Source: Moorella glycerini (lineage in GTDB: Bacteria; Bacillota; DSM-521; Neomoorellales; Neomoorellaceae). Taken from it: a DNA stretch of 64,000 nt. The DNA is taken from assembly GCF_009735625.1 (NCBI RefSeq), contig NZ_CP046244.1:682001-746000 (forward strand), given 5' to 3'. Position 1 is the stretch's first letter, and the number at the start of each line of letters is the position of its first letter. Positions 45,590 to 54,043 of the stretch are shown piece by piece. The translations under genes were made by a program, and so were the position numbers. Under the pieces are notes generated by a model. It did no database searches and was not told where the DNA came from. It saw only the letters and a program-made list of their open reading frames with translations.

Positions 45590-47100
45590 TAATCCCTAAC
45601 CCCGGCTACAACTTCTTCCACAGGGCGCAGGCGGTGTAAGTGGCCGCCGATACGTTCATAGGTGCTCTTCAACATGGTATATTCCACCGGAGCCACCGTA
45701 GCCGGCGTCGGCACCCAGTAAAAGGCCTCCGGGGCAGCCACCTTTTCCACATCCACCATGAAATTGATGCCGCCGCCGGGCAGGAGCATGGCCGGCGCTC
45801 CCCCGATGGTCAGTTTTATTTCACCCCGGTGGACGGCCCTGGTAAGCTCCACCGGCAAGGTAGTCACCCCGGCCCGGGCCGAACCGCCGGTACCGCCGAC
45901 GTACAGGGCCGAGACCCTGGCTTCCTCGCAGTTGGAAGCGATAAGCTCGATTACCATGCGCACCTCCGGTGTAAGGGGTATCTCCCGGACATCCCCGTCA
46001 GGCTGTACCTCAAACAGGGCCGCCTTGCGGGCCGTGGTTTCGGTGACCAGGATGCGCATTCCCGGCCTGGCGATATTCATATCAACGGCTTTGATGGCCT
46101 GGCGGGGATCGGTAATGGCCGTACCTCCCCAGCCATTGCCGGGATCGCCGAAATAACGACCGCGGGTGCTCTTGCGCCCGGCCGGAATGACGCCACTGTA
46201 GGTCATCCCCACCTCCTGGCCGGCCAGGTGCTCGGAAAAGAGGCCAATAATATGGTGGTCGAGGATAATGGCTTCATCCACCACACCTTTCAGGTGGTAG
46301 GCGAAGAGGCCGATGGTGGCGCTGCCACACCCCACCCTCATGGTGGTATCCTCCTGGCCGTCGATCACCGGGCGGTGGCCCACCTGAAGTTCTAATGTGC
46401 TGCCCTTTTCAACCTTCAAAACAACCCGCCGGCCGTTGGCCAGGTCGACAATCGTCCGCGCGGCCATAAAACCCGATTTGCCTGTTAAGAGATTGGCGCC
46501 GCCGATATAGAGCATCTTCGAGCCGTATTCCTCGGTATCGACCATGCCCACTACCTGGCCGTCGCGACGGACCCTGGCGCCTTCCTCGCCAATATGAAAG
46601 TTGGTATCGATCTTGACCTTAATACCGCTATAACTTAAAGGAGCTTCCGTAACTACGGTTACAACCTCGATGCCGCCCCGCTGGCCCTGGACGATATAGG
46701 GTGCCGGGCGCGGGCAGGGATACTCGGTCCCGGCACCGATGGCCGTGATTAAGGGCCATTCTATTTCCGGTGGCGGCAGGGTGGGTTTAGGTACGCTGGT
46801 TACCAGGGGCCGGTTGCGGACCAGTTGCCCTTTAATATTGGTATAACGGCGGCAGGCGCCGGTAAAACCCTCCTGAACCTGGCACTGGACCGGACAGTGG
46901 CTGCAGGTGACACTCCCGGCCGGGGGTTTAGCCTCTTTCTGCGCCGCTCCCCGGTTGCAGACCCGGGTGCAAATGCCGCAGGAAGAGCAACCCGCGCCGA
47001 TGTTAGCCTTTTTCCCTTCAATGGTAATACACCCCAGGGGGCAATTCCGGGCACAGAGGCCACACCCGTTACATAGTTCCAGGTCAATCCTGACCATCAT
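45589..47100 (-). CDS. hnr: 6-hydroxynicotinate reductase
   Basis: 503 residues. N-terminal double-cluster ferredoxin domain (CNGCGLCARNC and CSSCGICTRVC) plus CSHCPVQC...C at about 66-82, then a large domain typical of Hnr (GSGS-type loops, HFGEEGARVRRDGQVVGMVDTEEYGSKMLYIGGANLLTGKSG; VGCGSATIGLF; GGTGGSARAGVTTLPVELTRAVHRGE). It reduces 6-hydroxynicotinate to 1,4,5,6-tetrahydro-6-oxonicotinate with reduced ferredoxin. It lies 13 bases after ena. The assignment rests on family resemblance and the whole operon. Confidence 0.88.
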   Translation of the reverse strand: MMVRIDLELCNGCGLCARNCPLGCITIEGKKANIGAGCSSCGICTRVCNRGAAQKEAKPPAGSVTCSHCPVQCQVQEGFTGACRRYTNIKGQLVRNRPLVTSVPKPTLPPPEIEWPLITAIGAGTEYPCPRPAPYIVQGQRGGIEVVTVVTEAPLSYSGIKVKIDTNFHIGEEGARVRRDGQVVGMVDTEEYGSKMLYIGGANLLTGKSGFMAARTIVDLANGRRVVLKVEKGSTLELQVGHRPVIDGQEDTTMRVGCGSATIGLFAYHLKGVVDEAIILDHHIIGLFSEHLAGQEVGMTYSGVIPAGRKSTRGRYFGDPGNGWGGTAITDPRQAIKAVDMNIARPGMRILVTETTARKAALFEVQPDGDVREIPLTPEVRMVIELIASNCEEARVSALYVGGTGGSARAGVTTLPVELTRAVHRGEIKLTIGGAPAMLLPGGGINFMVDVEKVAAPEAFYWVPTPATVAPVEYTMLKSTYERIGGHLHRLRPVEEVVAGVRD

Positions 47101-47113
47101 CCAAGCCTCCAGC

Positions 47114-48277
47114 TTATTTTATAATACTTACCTTTCTGGTAGCCGGCGGCGTGTTCCGGCTCTTTTCAGCCTTGATTTCCCCGTCAACCAGGACCAGGGC
47201 TATGCCGGGCAGGTCGCCGGCAGCCAGGGCACCCAGGGCATCCTCTCCCACCGAACCAAGGGGAGCGTCCATGAGGACCAGGTCGGCTTCTTTCCCCGGA
47301 GCGATAATACCGGTGTTGAGGCCGTAGACGCGGGCTGTATTACCCGTAGCCGCCGCTACTGCCTCGGCAGCCGGTATCCCGGATACCGAGGCCAGGAAGG
47401 CGATATTCCTCAAGATACCCAGGGGAATAATGCCGCTGCCGGATGGTGAATCGTTGCCCATGATCAGGCGGTGCAGCTCGTTGCGTTCCTTCAACCTTTT
47501 AGCCATCAGGTCGGCGATGCGGAAGTTGCCGCACTGGACCATTTCCACCGCAAAATCCGTCTCATCGATGATTTTGATTACCTCTTCCTCCGGGATGGCT
47601 GTGGGGCCGCCGTTGAGGTGGGAAACGACATCCGGTTTGGTGGCCATGACCTGGGCCGCGGTGACCGTCGAGCTCCCGGGGATGGAAGTGCCGCCGGTGT
47701 GCATGGCTACTTTAAAGCCGTATTTATGAGCCCACTCCACCATGGGCGCCGCCTGTTCCGCCGTCTTGACGCCGCCCAGGCCGATCTCCCCTACCAGCCA
47801 GACACCTGCCGCTGCCAGCTCGGCAAAGTCGGCTTCCGTCAAACCCGGTTCCAGAATGAGGGCGCCGCCGTGGACTTTTACTCCTCCCGGCCGGGCGTTG
47901 GCAAAGGATTTGTGGGCTAAAACAGCCAGGGCTTTGGTACCGGCCGGGTCTTTAGGCCGTCCCGGGGTATGGCATTCACCGGCCGAAATCATGGTGGTCA
48001 CGCCGCCGTGCAAAGAGCCGGAAATATAATCGGAGGTTTTTTGCCGGGGCGTGTAATCCCCCAGGACCGGGTGAACGTGGGAGTCAATCAGTCCTGGCGT
48101 CACGGTCATCCCGCCGGCGTCGATTGTCACCTCCGGGCTTATTCCCTGGAGGATGTCCTCGCCACCCACAGCGGCAATCAGGCCGTCTTTTATAAGAATG
48201 GTGTTACCCTCCAGCAGGGGTTGGTTGATGTCACCGCTGACAATGGTACCGATGTTTTTTATAACTACCGTACTCAT
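47114..48277 (-). CDS. ena: Enamidase (amidohydrolase superfamily)
   Basis: 387 residues. Metal ligands HVH at 67-69 (GLIDSHVHPV), Lys/Glu region GEIGLGGVKT, His in AMHTGGTSIPGSS and HLNGGPTAIP, Asp in LIMGNDSPSGSG. It opens the ring of 1,4,5,6-tetrahydro-6-oxonicotinate and deaminates it to 2-formylglutarate and ammonia. First gene of the tight part of the operon; hnr follows after 13 bases. Confidence 0.9.
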   Translation of the reverse strand: MSTVVIKNIGTIVSGDINQPLLEGNTILIKDGLIAAVGGEDILQGISPEVTIDAGGMTVTPGLIDSHVHPVLGDYTPRQKTSDYISGSLHGGVTTMISAGECHTPGRPKDPAGTKALAVLAHKSFANARPGGVKVHGGALILEPGLTEADFAELAAAGVWLVGEIGLGGVKTAEQAAPMVEWAHKYGFKVAMHTGGTSIPGSSTVTAAQVMATKPDVVSHLNGGPTAIPEEEVIKIIDETDFAVEMVQCGNFRIADLMAKRLKERNELHRLIMGNDSPSGSGIIPLGILRNIAFLASVSGIPAAEAVAAATGNTARVYGLNTGIIAPGKEADLVLMDAPLGSVGEDALGALAAGDLPGIALVLVDGEIKAEKSRNTPPATRKVSIIK

Positions 48278-48592
48278 CTTTCGTTTTTCCTCTCCTTTTG
48301 GCTTTTTAATCGGCTCTTACAGGCCCCGGTTGGTTCATTTTCTTCAAAGAGGTTTGGATAATTTAGAGGCACATACATCCATGCGAAAGATATAGCCTTT
48401 TTGAGTAATGGCTTCCTCCGCTAGGATATATCGCATCCACCATTGAGTTTCAATTGTCTTCGAACCAGCCAGCATTTGGGTGTTGAAGGCTGCTCCCTTA
48501 TCATCATCTCTCCCAAACTCAATTCAGCCTCGCGTGGCTTTTCTGGTTAATGCTTTCGTCCTATTTTGCAAACACCAGTAGAACGATGTGCG
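48278..48592 (-). other. Spacer between transporter and enamidase genes
   Basis: About 315 bases. I see no gene, no clear terminator and no -24/-12 pair on the minus strand, so the enzyme operon may be read through from the sigma-54 promoter upstream of the transporter. Confidence 0.4.
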
Positions 48593-49975
48593 TTATACCT
48601 CGTCCAGCACCTTCTGCCTGGTTTCTACACCCATAGTAGCGACAAAAAGAGCTGCAATGGCAAAAGCAGCGCCAACGATAGCAAATACCCCCTGCACACC
48701 CACTGCCGCAAGGCTATACCCAACAACAATTGGGGCGAGCATGGAACCAACGCGCGAACACGCGGAGGCGCTGCCGGTACCTGTTGCCCTGATCCTGGTA
48801 GGGAAAAGCTCAGGGGTATAAGTATAAGTGATGCCCCATACGCCGGATACAAACCATGATGTTATTACGCCGACAAGAATAATGACGCCAGACCCGGGTT
48901 GACCATTCAAAACAATACCGTAAGCTATAGCGCTACAGGCAGACAGGATGAGGTTGGTGAACAGCAGCCATTTACGGCCAAGCTTATCCATTAAGAAAGC
49001 GCTCAACACCTGGTTAGGAATATAAGCAATCTGCATAAAGACTAAATAGGAGAAGGACTTGACCATAGAGTATCCGGATTTAACCAGCAGCGTCGGTAGC
49101 CAGGAAAACAACCCGTAATAGCCGAACATGCCAAAGAACCATAACACCCATAGCATAATGGTTCTTTTAATATACTTGGGCGAGAATAATACACCAACTG
49201 AGATTTTTTCTGTATCGGGCAGCTGAGCGATTTTTTCTACCGGTGGCAGTTCTTGCCTAGTGATGTTCCTTACCTCATCCTCAATCTGACGGATAAGCTC
49301 TTCCGCTTTATCTAACAGGCCCCTGTTGGCAGCCCAGCGGGGAGACTCGGGCAGCCATATCCGGATTATCCAAATAAAGAAAGCTGGCAGCGCACCGGCG
49401 ATAAAGGCCAAGCGCCAGCCGTAACTCGGAATAATAAAATACGAAATAACAGCTGCGCCCAGCCAACCGATAGCCCAGAAAGTGTTCAACTGCCCTTGAA
49501 TCTTACCCCGGTGCTTGGCCGGAATAAACTCACCAAAAAGCGATGAAACTACCGGTGTCTCGCCCCCCAGCCCCATACCAGTAAAGAACCTGAATATCAC
49601 CATAGTGCTATAGTTCTGAGCAAAGGCACAAAGGAGGGAGAATACACAGAATATCAATAGGGTGATCTGAAATATCTTCTTGCGACCAAAAATATCCGCG
49701 ACATAGCCAGATATAATAGCGCCAACAAGCATGCCCGCAAGGCCAGCACTCAAAATTACCCCGATCTGACCTGAAGTCAGGTTCCAGTCCTTGGCAAGAG
49801 CGGTAACGACAAAAGTTACGATGCCAACGTCAAAGGCGTCAAAGGCCCACCCAAAACCATGGATAAGAAGCATCTTGTAATGAAACCAGCATAATGGCAG
49901 CCGTTCAATACGTGCGGAGATTTCTGCTACCTTTTTGGCGGTGTCCTGAGGTAACGCTCCTGTAGCTAAACTCAT
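48593..49975 (-). CDS. MFS transporter, NiaP-like (nicotinate/aromatic acid uptake)
   Basis: 460 residues, twelve membrane helices. WFHYKMLLIHGFGWAFDAFDVGIV in helix 1, the GRK(K) loop DIFGRKKIFQ after helix 2, RFFTGMGLGGETPVVSSLFGEFIPAKHRGK, and YTPELFPTRIRATGTGSASACSRVG in the C-half match the NiaP/aromatic-acid symporter group. Its place just upstream of ena supports import of nicotinate or 6-hydroxynicotinate. Base composition is more AT-rich than that of the enzyme genes. A sigma-54 promoter lies about 200 bases upstream. Confidence 0.85.
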   Translation of the reverse strand: MSLATGALPQDTAKKVAEISARIERLPLCWFHYKMLLIHGFGWAFDAFDVGIVTFVVTALAKDWNLTSGQIGVILSAGLAGMLVGAIISGYVADIFGRKKIFQITLLIFCVFSLLCAFAQNYSTMVIFRFFTGMGLGGETPVVSSLFGEFIPAKHRGKIQGQLNTFWAIGWLGAAVISYFIIPSYGWRLAFIAGALPAFFIWIIRIWLPESPRWAANRGLLDKAEELIRQIEDEVRNITRQELPPVEKIAQLPDTEKISVGVLFSPKYIKRTIMLWVLWFFGMFGYYGLFSWLPTLLVKSGYSMVKSFSYLVFMQIAYIPNQVLSAFLMDKLGRKWLLFTNLILSACSAIAYGIVLNGQPGSGVIILVGVITSWFVSGVWGITYTYTPELFPTRIRATGTGSASACSRVGSMLAPIVVGYSLAAVGVQGVFAIVGAAFAIAALFVATMGVETRQKVLDEV

Positions 49976-50175
49976 AACGTTAACCTCCTTCTAATCTTAA
50001 TGTTTCTTGCCTTTCTCAATTAACATTTGCTTTCTTACTTTTTTCAACATCTGAAAATCCCCATCCTTATTCGTAGTTTTTTCTGCTTTTTATGATACTA
50101 CCTCTACATTTTACTGGGGATCTAAAATAAAAACTAATCCTAACGCATAATCCCACCTCCCAACTAGATATAGCT

Positions 50176-50191
50176 AGCAAAAACTATGCCA
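50176..50191 (-). promoter_or_regulatory. Sigma-54 (-24/-12) promoter of the nicotinate transporter/operon
   Basis: On minus, TGGCATAGTTTTTGCT has GG and GC elements exactly 12 bases apart, a near-consensus TGGCAC-N5-TTGC site. It is 200 bases upstream of the transporter start. A sigma-54 activator gene lies just upstream in the cluster. Confidence 0.8.
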
Positions 50192-50290
50192 TTCGAACAA
50201 TAACAAAGAGTTCTATATCTAAAGGTTTGTTATGGATAAACAATTAATATGTCTTTTGTAACAACAAACAAACAACGTTTCATTTATAAA

Positions 50291-51654
50291 TCATTCCTGA
50301 AACATAATGCTTTTTCCCCTTTCAATGATGCTTTTTCGAACACAAAGTTCCTCATCTGGAAAATCTATTCTATAATGGCTCCCTCTTGTTTCTTTACGTA
50401 AAAGAGCTGCTTCGACAATAAGGTTTGCGATTTGTAGCATATTTTTAAGTTCAAACCATTGGCGGTAATATAGTGGTCTAATTTGTGATAATTCATCGCT
50501 TAATTTTGATAATTTTTCTTTACATATTTTTAGTCCTTTAGCCTCCCTTATAATGCCTGCATATTGCCACATTGTTTTACGTAAACTCGAAATAATTTCT
50601 TGCGTATTATCTAAGCCAAGTAAGGGCAAGTCGATTCTATCTGGAGTTTTAAGTGGCAATTTATGACTAAATTTTAATGCATATTCAGCAGCAGCATTAC
50701 CAGTACGAAAACCAAATACAGCACATTCTACTAAAGCTGAACCTGCCAATCTATTAGTACCATGAAGCCCACCCATACATTCACCACAAGCATATAATCC
50801 TTGTAAAGTCGTCCTACCAATAGAATCAGCTAATATTCCACCCATAGAAAAATGTGCCGCTACTTTCATTTTTAACTTCTGTTTACTATCTCTTCTAATT
50901 AAACGGTAAAGCTCAGGATATCTTACCAAGCTATTTGTGTCCATCTCTTTTAGCTCTAAAAAAACATCTTTTTGCTTAAACATTTCCCTTGCTAAAATAT
51001 CTCGGTTTTCATGTTCACCCCTCGGGAATGCTTCCATAAACCTTTTACCATCCCTATTAACAAAAATGGCTCCATCATCGAAAATAGCAGGATTTAAATC
51101 AAGGATTTTAGGATACCCTAAACGATAAGGATAAAATTGAATGAACTCAATACCTGTAAGTTGTGCTCCTGCCCTATAAGCCATAGCAAGTCCATCGGCA
51201 GTTATATCTTTTGGATTAGTGGTTTCAGAGTAAATTCTACCCAGGCCTCCTGTAGCCATAATTACAGCTTTAGCATGTACGTTTATAATTTCATTGCCTA
51301 TTGCACAAGTTACACCATATACAATATCATCATTACTCAATAAATCTATAGCCATCGTTTTTCCCATTAACTGGATATCGGTTCTTAAAATATTGTTTAA
51401 TATCTATCTAAATCGAGTTCCGTCGAATAAGCTACCCTATGAACAGTCTGAGCTATCAATGAAGCTCCAGAACGTCCCACCCTTTCTTTGCATATAATAA
51501 TAACTTTACATCCTCTTTTTTTAGCTGCTAATGCAGCATACATCCCTGCTAAACCACCACCTATAATAGCAACATCTGTTATAATAGTAGGACTAAACAT
51601 TGAAACACCCCCATTAAACCCTTTTAATAATGATACTTGCAAAAATCGTACCAA
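50291..51654 (-). pseudogene. Decayed SdhA/FrdA-type flavoprotein gene
   Basis: The start (51654) encodes the FAD-binding N-terminus VAIIGGGLAGMYAALAAKKRGCKVIIICKERVGRSGASLIAQTVHR, then stops. After about 30 bases the frame resumes with TDIQLMGKTMAIDLL and continues to a normal end (DGLAMAYRAGAQLTGIEFIQFYP; GGLHGTNRLAGSAL). About 110 residues between these parts are missing compared with the family, so there is an internal deletion. The gene is strikingly AT-rich beside GC-rich neighbours, which suggests recent transfer. The downstream 358-residue frame probably cannot give an active oxidoreductase. Confidence 0.82.
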
Positions 51655-51676
51655 AATAAAAGATGAGACCGAGCCA

Positions 51677-53602
51677 CTATTCCTTCAACTTCCGCCAGAG
51701 AGTCGAACGGCTTACCCCCAGCAATTCCGCCGCTCGGGTTTTATTTCCCTGGGACTGCCTAAGGGCTTCCATGATTACTTCTTTTTCCATGTTAATAATC
51801 TCTTTTTTGAGATCACCCTTCCGGGGACTTAAATCCCGGGGTCTAATCCTAAAAGGTTCTTCATAAGCACTCTGCTTAATGACTACATCTATCACTTCTT
51901 TAATCTGCTTTTCGTCAGGATTGCCCGTCAGGGTCAGAGCCATAATTCTTTCCGCGATATTTTGCAATTCCCTCACGTTGCCGGGCCATGAGTAGGCAGG
52001 TAAATGGGTCAAGATTTCCCGGGCAATTACCGGTGCGTAACGGGCCAGGGTGCGGTTGGCTTTAAAAAGCATATCCCTTAACAGAGCCGGAATATCTTCC
52101 TTACGTTCCCTCAAGGGCGGTAAATAGAGAGGCAGGACATTCAAGCGATAATACAAATCGGCCCGGAAGGTCCCCTCCCGGACTGCCGCCAGCAAATCGC
52201 GGTTCGTGGCGGCGATGACGCGGACATCAATGGGGATGGTATGCTGGCCGCCGACCCGCATAATTTCCCTCTGTTGAAGCACCCGCAGTAATTTAATCTG
52301 GATCGCCTGGGAAATGTCGCCAATCTCATCCAGGAATATTGTACCCCCGTGAGCCAGTTCAAAGAGTCCTGGCTTGCCTTTTTTCCTGGCCCCGGTAAAG
52401 GCTCCTTCTTCATAACCAAAAAGCTCACTTTCAAGAAGGTTTTCAGGTACGGCAGCGCAGTTAATGGCCACAAAGGGCTGTCCCTGTCTCCGGCTGGCAT
52501 TGTGGATTGCCTGGGCAAAGAGCTCTTTGCCGGTGCCGGTCTCACCCATGATGAGGACCGTAGCTTCGGAACGGGCATATTGCCTGGCCTGGGCAATAGT
52601 TTTCTTAATGGCCAGGGATTCACCTACTATATCTGCAAAGGTCGTCTTGGCCTCCAGCCCTTCCCGCCGGGCCTTGAGGCGAATCTGGTACTCCGCCTTC
52701 TGTATCGTTACGATGTCGTGCAGGGTGGCTACCGCGCCCCTGGGTTCGCCCCGGACGATAACCGGCACTTTATTGACCATGACTTCCTTATCATTGATTT
52801 TTTCCAGCTGGTTAAATGCAGCCTGCTCACTGGTAATGAGCTCTTCTAGCTTTAAAGATGGGACTACTTCCTGAACCGGCCGGCCGATGGCTCCCTGGGA
52901 GCTGATGCCGGTGATCATCTCGGCGGCAGGGTTGAAGGCGGTTATTATCCCTCCCTGGTCGCAGGCGATAATCCCGTCGCAGGTAAAATCAAGGATGGCC
53001 TGGATGCGCTGGGTTTTCTCCATTTCCTGGCGCCGCACCCTGGCCAGTTCCACCGCTCTCTCCAGGGCTTCAAGAACGGCTTTGGGCGAGTAAATATAGA
53101 CTGCCTTCAAGCCGTGACGCTGGGCCAGATCCCAGGCCAGGCTGGCCCCAACTATCACTACCGGGCGGTCCTGGCGGCTGATTTCGTTGAAAAAGGCTTC
53201 TCCTTCAGCAAGAGTTTTAAGAGCTACCTGATATACCGGGAAAGGTAAAACCTCCTTCAAGTCATTGAGTTCATGAATTATTTCACTAAAATGGACAAAA
53301 TAGACCGTTTCATCGCCGGTACGGCTTTGCAGGATTGTTTTCAGCATGTCATAACCGGATACCGTCACTGCCACCACCGGGGTTGTTAAATTTTCGCGAA
53401 GCATGCGGGCGTTACCGCCGCCGCTGACAAAAACATCTACTTCACCGCTGGCTTCAATCTGGCGGGCCATTTCCAGGGTTGTCTGCTGGTCAAATAAACC
53501 TTCTACCAGTTCAATCTGGACATCACCACCAACCTGTCCTTGTATTTCCCGGACAACGTTTGTTAATTGACCCCAGCTTACCACCACCACTTTCAGGGAC
53601 AT
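51677..53602 (-). CDS. Sigma-54-dependent activator with PrpR_N and PAS domains
   Basis: 641 residues. PrpR_N ligand-sensing domain at 1-190 ([36 protein letters not shown]), PAS at about 198-305, AAA+ domain with Walker A GETGTGKE (353-360), the sigma-54-contact loop GAFTGA (400-405), Walker B IFLDEI (422-427) and a Fis-type helix-turn-helix at the end ([22 protein letters not shown]). PrpR_N regulators sense small carboxylic acids. It very likely activates the -24/-12 promoter at 50176. The flavoprotein relic follows 22 bases downstream. Confidence 0.93.
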   Translation of the reverse strand: MSLKVVVVSWGQLTNVVREIQGQVGGDVQIELVEGLFDQQTTLEMARQIEASGEVDVFVSGGGNARMLRENLTTPVVAVTVSGYDMLKTILQSRTGDETVYFVHFSEIIHELNDLKEVLPFPVYQVALKTLAEGEAFFNEISRQDRPVVIVGASLAWDLAQRHGLKAVYIYSPKAVLEALERAVELARVRRQEMEKTQRIQAILDFTCDGIIACDQGGIITAFNPAAEMITGISSQGAIGRPVQEVVPSLKLEELITSEQAAFNQLEKINDKEVMVNKVPVIVRGEPRGAVATLHDIVTIQKAEYQIRLKARREGLEAKTTFADIVGESLAIKKTIAQARQYARSEATVLIMGETGTGKELFAQAIHNASRRQGQPFVAINCAAVPENLLESELFGYEEGAFTGARKKGKPGLFELAHGGTIFLDEIGDISQAIQIKLLRVLQQREIMRVGGQHTIPIDVRVIAATNRDLLAAVREGTFRADLYYRLNVLPLYLPPLRERKEDIPALLRDMLFKANRTLARYAPVIAREILTHLPAYSWPGNVRELQNIAERIMALTLTGNPDEKQIKEVIDVVIKQSAYEEPFRIRPRDLSPRKGDLKKEIINMEKEVIMEALRQSQGNKTRAAELLGVSRSTLWRKLKE

Positions 53603-53723
53603 ACCTGTCTCCCTCCCGGGTGTTTAGTTGCTCATGCCGCTACGGCTAAAGTTCGACAGGAAATCTCTTTTTTCCTTTCTAAATCTAGTTTCACCAAACT
53701 ATAAAACATCGCTTTCAAGCACG

Positions 53724-53759
53724 AAAAAGCCCCTGGATGCTCGACTGGCAACCAGGGGC
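53724..53759 (-). terminator. Attenuator-like terminator in the activator's leader
   Basis: On minus, GCCCCTGG (53759-53752) pairs with CCAGGGGC (53736-53729) and is followed by TTTTT. It lies about 40-70 bases after the predicted transcription start of the activator gene and 120 bases before its ATG, so it would stop most transcripts unless bypassed. Confidence 0.65.
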
Positions 53760-53804
53760 ATCATTGCCCGTTCTCGGTAAAACACCTTTATCTCACCTGA
53801 AAAC

Positions 53805-53833
53805 ATTATAGTCAGGGGGAAAACAGACGTCAA
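53805..53833 (-). promoter_or_regulatory. Sigma-A promoter of the sigma-54 activator gene
   Basis: On minus: TTGACG (53833-53828), 17-base spacer, TATAAT (53810-53805). Predicted start near 53798. Confidence 0.8.
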
Positions 53834-53865
53834 TCCTTCGCTTTTACCCCTTGCCCTTCCATGGC

Positions 53866-53901
53866 ATGTATGTTATAACCAAGATGTATGTTATAACCAA
53901 G
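53866..53901 (+). repeat. 18-base tandem duplication before the pabB leader
   Basis: ATGTATGTTATAACCAAG occurs twice in direct succession (53866-53883, 53884-53901). Each copy carries a TTATAA that could serve as a -10 element, so duplication may have doubled or shifted the pabB promoter. TTGCCC at 53851 lies 16 bases before the first TTATAA. Confidence 0.7.
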
Positions 53902-53917
53902 AAAGGTAACAACTGAA

Positions 53918-53977
53918 TAGGAGTTGAGTTTAGCAGCTAGAATCGAGTTAGATGAGGATAGATGAGACGACTCGGAG
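53918..53977 (+). promoter_or_regulatory. TRAP-binding site in the pabB leader RNA
   Basis: Triplets GAG 53921, GAG 53926, TAG 53931, TAG 53938, GAG 53945, TAG 53949, GAG 53954, TAG 53959, GAG 53964, with further TAG 53918 and GAG 53975. Spacing is mostly two bases between triplets, as in Bacillus trp leaders. An intrinsic terminator follows. Confidence 0.85.
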
Positions 53978-53991
53978 CTTTTGGGGTGAGG

Positions 53992-54018
53992 ACCAGCTGG
54001 GTTAGAGCTGGTTTTTTT
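53992..54018 (+). terminator. Leader terminator of pabB
   Basis: ACCAGCT (53992-53998) with AGCTGGT (54006-54012) and a run of seven T. It sits between the TRAP site and the pabB ribosome site (AGAGGAGG, 54025-54032). Confidence 0.85.
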
Positions 54019-54043
54019 ATTTATAGAGGAGGCCAGGATAGAT

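Noticed and set aside
48278-48592. A second sigma-54 promoter before ena.
   Set aside because: No GG/GC pair at the 12-base spacing with acceptable flanks was seen on the minus strand.
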